This document shows, in pieces, positions 61,152 to 64,000 of a DNA stretch of 64,000 nucleotides. The DNA is from Aquabacterium sp. CECT 9606 (GTDB taxonomy: Bacteria > Pseudomonadota > Gammaproteobacteria > Burkholderiales > Burkholderiaceae_C). The translations under genes were made by a program, and so were the position numbers. The number at the start of each line of letters is the position of its first letter. Position 1 is the first letter of the stretch. Under the pieces are notes generated by a model. It saw only the letters and a program-made list of their open reading frames with translations, had not been told where the DNA came from and did not search any database. The stretch lies in the NCBI RefSeq assembly GCF_918741295.1, contig NZ_CAKKNB010000002.1, forward strand, positions 434,001 through 498,000, in the 5' to 3' direction.

Positions 61152-61167
61152 TTCACGGAGCCCAACC

Positions 61168-62895
61168 ATGAACACGGTGCAATACGAAGTCGATGTCCTG
61201 GTGATCGGTGGCGGCACGGCCGGCCCGATGGCCGCTGTCAAAGCCAAGGAGCGCAACCCGCAACTGAAGGTGATGTTGCTGGAGAAGGCCAACGTCAAGC
61301 GCAGTGGCGCGATCTCGATGGGCATGGACGGCCTGAACAACGCCGTGGTGCCCGGCCACGCCACGCCCGAGCAGTACGTCAAGGAGATCACCATCGCCAA
61401 TGACGGCATCGTCAACCAGGCCGCCGTCTACGCCTATGCCGCCAACAGCTACAAGACCATCGAAGAGCTGGACCGTTGGGGCGTGAAGTTCGAGAAGGAC
61501 GAGACCGGCGACTACGCCATGCGCAAGGTGCACCACATCGGCACCTATGTGTTGCCGATGCCCGAAGGGCACCACATGAAGAAGGTGCTGTACCGCCAGC
61601 TCAAGCGCCACCGCGTCGAGGTCACCAACCGTGTGATCGCCACGCGCATCTTGCTGGACGAGCACGGCGAGGCCGCGGGCATGCTGGGCTTTGATTGCCG
61701 CACCGGCGACTTCGTGGTCATCAAGGCCAAGGCCGTGATCCTGTGCTGTGGCGCGGCCGGCAGGCTGGGCTTGCCCACCTCGGGCTACCTGTTCGGCACC
61801 TACGAGAACCCCACCAACGCGGGCGATGGCTACGCCATGGCCTACCACGCGGGGGCCGAGCTGGCCAACCTGGAATGCTTCCAGATCAACCCGTTGATCA
61901 AGGACTACAACGGCCCCTCATGCGCCTACGTGACCGGCCCCTTCGGCGGCTACACGGCCAACAACAAGGGCGAACGCTTCATCGAGTGCGACTACTGGTC
62001 GGGCCAGATGATGATGGAGTTCTACAACGAGCTGCAAAGCGGCAATGGCCCGGTCTTCCTGAAGATGGACCACCTCGCTGAGGAGACCATCCAGACCATC
62101 GAGACCATCCTGCACACCAACGAGCGACCCAGCCGCGGCCGCTTCCACGAAGGGCGCGGCACCGACTACCGCCACAAGATGGTGGAGATGCACATCTCCG
62201 AGATCGGCTTCTGCAGCGGCCACAGCGCCTCGGGCGTGTACATCAACGAACGCGGCGAAACCACGGTGCCTGGCCTGTACTCGGCCGGTGACATGGCCGC
62301 CGTGCCGCACAACTACATGCTCGGCGCCTTCACCTATGGCTGGTTCTGCGGCGAGAACTCGGCGGACTACGTGGCCACCAAGGGCGCGGTGGGCATCGAC
62401 GAAGGCCAGATCGAGCGCGAGAAGGCCCGCATCGAAGCGCCTTTCAAGCGCGATGATGGGCTGCCTGCCAACCAGGTCGAATACAAGATCCGCCGCCTGG
62501 TCAACGACTACCTGCAGCCCCCCAAGGTGACCCGCAAGATGGAAATCGGCCTGGACCGCCTGGCCCAGGTGCGCGCCGACCTGCCCTTAATGCATGCCCG
62601 CAATCCGCATGAGCTGATGCGCTGCATGGAGGTGCACCACATCATCGACTGTGCCGAAATGGCCGCGCGCGCCTCGCTGTTCCGCGAGGAAAGCCGCTGG
62701 GGCCTGTACCACTTCCGCGCCGACCACCCCGAGCGCAACGATGCCGAATGGTTCGCCCACTGCCACTTGCGCAAGGGCGCCAACGGCATGGAAAGCCTCA
62801 AGCGCCCGGTCGAGCCCTACCTGTTCAAGCTGGACGACGACGAGAAGCAGGCCTACGACCGCCTGCGCGTCGTCAAGCAGGCCGAAGCCGCCTGA
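61168..62895 (+). CDS. AprA-like/fumarate reductase-like flavoprotein
   Basis: 575 residues. 'YEVDVLVIGGGTAGPMAAVKAKERNPQLKVMLLEKA' (FAD-binding). The capping domain ('MGMDGLNNAVVPGHATPEQYVKEI', 'GWFCGENSADYV') and C-terminal helical domain ('EYKIRRLVNDYLQPPKVTRKMEIGLDRL', 'DHPERNDAEWFAHCH') are like adenylylsulfate reductase alpha and fumarate reductase/SdhA. It is immediately followed by a small 2[4Fe-4S] protein, as aprA is by aprB. Substrate unknown: sat and other sulfate genes are not seen. ATG 61168 has GGAG nearby. Confidence 0.9.
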   Translation: MNTVQYEVDVLVIGGGTAGPMAAVKAKERNPQLKVMLLEKANVKRSGAISMGMDGLNNAVVPGHATPEQYVKEITIANDGIVNQAAVYAYAANSYKTIEELDRWGVKFEKDETGDYAMRKVHHIGTYVLPMPEGHHMKKVLYRQLKRHRVEVTNRVIATRILLDEHGEAAGMLGFDCRTGDFVVIKAKAVILCCGAAGRLGLPTSGYLFGTYENPTNAGDGYAMAYHAGAELANLECFQINPLIKDYNGPSCAYVTGPFGGYTANNKGERFIECDYWSGQMMMEFYNELQSGNGPVFLKMDHLAEETIQTIETILHTNERPSRGRFHEGRGTDYRHKMVEMHISEIGFCSGHSASGVYINERGETTVPGLYSAGDMAAVPHNYMLGAFTYGWFCGENSADYVATKGAVGIDEGQIEREKARIEAPFKRDDGLPANQVEYKIRRLVNDYLQPPKVTRKMEIGLDRLAQVRADLPLMHARNPHELMRCMEVHHIIDCAEMAARASLFREESRWGLYHFRADHPERNDAEWFAHCHLRKGANGMESLKRPVEPYLFKLDDDEKQAYDRLRVVKQAEAA

Positions 62896-62932
62896 GCCTT
62901 CTCATTCACCTGTCATCCCTCAGGAGAACACC

Positions 62933-63166
62933 ATGCCCCAAGCCCTCGCGCCCACCAGCGTTCCGGTGGTCATCAATGAAGAGAAATGCATTGCCCAGAA
63001 AGGCTGCACCGTGTGCGTGGATGTGTGCCCGCTCGACGTGCTGGCCATCGACATGGTCAAGGGCAAGGCCTACATGAAGTACGACGAGTGCTGGTACTGC
63101 ATGCCCTGCGAGACCGACTGTCCCACCGGCGCGGTCGAGGTCAGCATCCCTTACCTGCTGCGTTGA
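62933..63166 (+). CDS. 2[4Fe-4S] ferredoxin-type subunit (AprB-like)
   Basis: 77 residues. Two cluster motifs: C-x5-C-x2-C-x3-C-P ('CIAQKGCTVCVDVCP') and C-x2-C-x2-C-x3-C-P ('CWYCMPCETDCP'). This is the AprB-like iron-sulfur domain without its C-terminal tail. It should pass electrons between the flavoprotein and a membrane or soluble partner. RBS AGGAGAA precedes the ATG. It lies 37 bases after the flavoprotein. Confidence 0.9.
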   Translation: MPQALAPTSVPVVINEEKCIAQKGCTVCVDVCPLDVLAIDMVKGKAYMKYDECWYCMPCETDCPTGAVEVSIPYLLR

Positions 63167-63176
63167 AAGGCTTGCC

Positions 63177-64000
63177 ATGACTGCTTCTCATCCATTCGCG
63201 CAGCCCAGTTTGATCAGGCAGCAACTGGTCGACGCCGATCCCGAAGTGCGCCGCGTGGCCATCCGCGAACTGCCCTACAGCGAGGAGGACGACTACATCC
63301 CCTTGCTGACCACCGCGCTCGGCGATGCGCACCCGGGTGTTCGGGCCGACGCGGCCCTGGCCCTGGAGGGCATCGAGCAGGAAGACGTGGTCTCGGTGCT
63401 GGTGCCGATGCTCAAGGACGACAGCCCGGAAGTCCGCCAGGCCGTGGCGCAAACCCTGACCGAGCTGAAGGAGCCCCAATGGGGCGGCCTGCTGCTGGGC
63501 ATGGTGAGCGACCCCGAGCCCCAGGTGCAGGCCAATGCCTTGAAGGCCTTGCGCGCCTTGCGGGTGGAAGCGGCCTTTGAGCCGGCCATGATCGCCACCG
63601 AATCCAGCGACGCGGCCGTGCGGCGCGAAGCCCTGGGGGTGCTGGCCTACCTGAAGAACCCCGGTGCGCTGCACAAGCTGACGCAGGCGGCCATGTCTGA
63701 TCCAGACGCGGAAGTGCGCCGTGTGGCGGTGGGCGGCCTGGGCTTTGCCAGCGGCGCCGACGCCAGCCCGGCCCTGGTGCGTGCGCTGACCGACGAGTCC
63801 TGGCAAGTGCGCCAGGAAGCGGCCAACACGGCGGGCAAGCTGCAACTGTCAGGGTGTGTGCCTGCTTTGATGCAGAGCATGGCCGACACCTACTGGCAGG
63901 TGCGCGTGGCCTGTGCCCGCGCCCTGGGCAAGTTGAAAGCACGCACGGCCTTGCCGACCTTGATCGAAGCCTTGAACCACGAGGTCAGCAACCTGCGCAA
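63177..64000 (+). CDS. HEAT-repeat protein, 3' end cut by the window
   Basis: Open from ATG 63177 to the last base (about 274 residues visible), 10 bases after the ferredoxin stop. It consists of HEAT/PBS-lyase-like units: 'DADPEVRRVAIRELPYS', 'DAHPGVRADAALALEGI', 'DDSPEVRQAVAQTLTEL', 'DPEPQVQANALKALRAL', 'SSDAAVRREALGVLAYL', 'DPDAEVRRVAVGGLGF', 'DESWQVRQEAANTAGKL', 'DTYWQVRVACARALGKL', about every 31 residues. HEAT arrays bind proteins and may act as a scaffold or an assembly factor for the flavoprotein/ferredoxin enzyme. The end is outside the window. Confidence 0.85.
   Translation, partial: MTASHPFAQPSLIRQQLVDADPEVRRVAIRELPYSEEDDYIPLLTTALGDAHPGVRADAALALEGIEQEDVVSVLVPMLKDDSPEVRQAVAQTLTELKEPQWGGLLLGMVSDPEPQVQANALKALRALRVEAAFEPAMIATESSDAAVRREALGVLAYLKNPGALHKLTQAAMSDPDAEVRRVAVGGLGFASGADASPALVRALTDESWQVRQEAANTAGKLQLSGCVPALMQSMADTYWQVRVACARALGKLKARTALPTLIEALNHEVSNLR

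Noticed and set aside
1..64000. tRNA, rRNA or mobile elements
   Set aside because: I saw no cloverleaf-like segment with a CCA end, no rRNA stretch, and no transposase, integrase or terminal inverted repeats. A tRNAscan or Infernal run would be decisive.

Overview
The window is a 64 kb stretch of high-GC, densely coded chromosome. It most likely comes from a betaproteobacterium of the order Burkholderiales. The gene families point that way (DUF3348/DUF802/DUF2894 cluster, PHA synthase, PEP-CTERM protein, secretory lipases, AprA-like flavoprotein cluster); a Comamonadaceae or Leptothrix/Aquabacterium-type member is a guess. I found no rRNA, tRNA, CRISPR array, insertion sequence, integrase or phage gene. 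About 95% of the window is coding, on both strands.

Layout. 1-5.3 kb: end of a LysR regulator, DUF1428 protein, GST, a PEP-CTERM exported protein, a membrane ClpP-fold protein and a periplasmic solute-binding protein. 5.4-9.5 kb: four overlapping genes (DUF3348, MotA/ZorA-like DUF802, MotB/ZorB-like OmpA protein, DUF2894) that look like an ion-driven inner-membrane motor with a very long cytoplasmic coiled coil. 9.5-14.5 kb: SDR dehydrogenase, secretory lipase, Crp/Fnr regulator, acyltransferase and small proteins. 14.5-21 kb: a five-gene minus-strand operon (pirin, isochorismatase-like hydrolase, amidohydrolase, DoxX, MFS exporter) facing a LysR regulator whose start codon lies in a perfect palindrome. 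21-27.3 kb: CbpA/CbpM chaperone pair behind an FNR-type box, then a TpsA/TpsB two-partner secretion pair.

27.6-38.7 kb is a signalling island, all on the plus strand: Crp/Fnr regulator, lipoprotein, OmpA lipoprotein, a histidine kinase gene broken by an internal deletion, a receiver protein, an unknown protein, a double-domain KaiC-like ATPase, a histidine kinase, then a stressosome module (RsbR, RsbS, RsbT, an RsbX-like phosphatase fused to an RsbW/RsbT-like ATPase domain) and a PAS hybrid histidine kinase. No sigma-B or RsbV/RsbW gene is present, so the output is not visible here.

38.8-47.8 kb: YebC-type regulator, a sensor kinase, an ion-channel-like protein, and a minus-strand group of DUF4331 protein, lipoprotein, TPR protein, HupE/UreJ-like protein with an EF-hand loop, ECF sigma factor and anti-sigma factor. 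48-56.5 kb: TetR/NemA pair, sirtuin, then alcohol dehydrogenase, PHA synthase, P-type ATPase and universal stress protein behind a second FNR-type box; this looks like a low-oxygen group. 56.5-60.2 kb: TetR regulator facing a large secretory lipase with an extra C-terminal domain, and a small membrane-anchored protein. 60.4-64 kb: GntR regulator, AprA-like flavoprotein, AprB-like 2[4Fe-4S] protein and a HEAT-repeat protein that runs off the window.

The strongest candidates for something not well described are the motor cluster (5431-9452) and the KaiC plus stressosome island (28424-38737).
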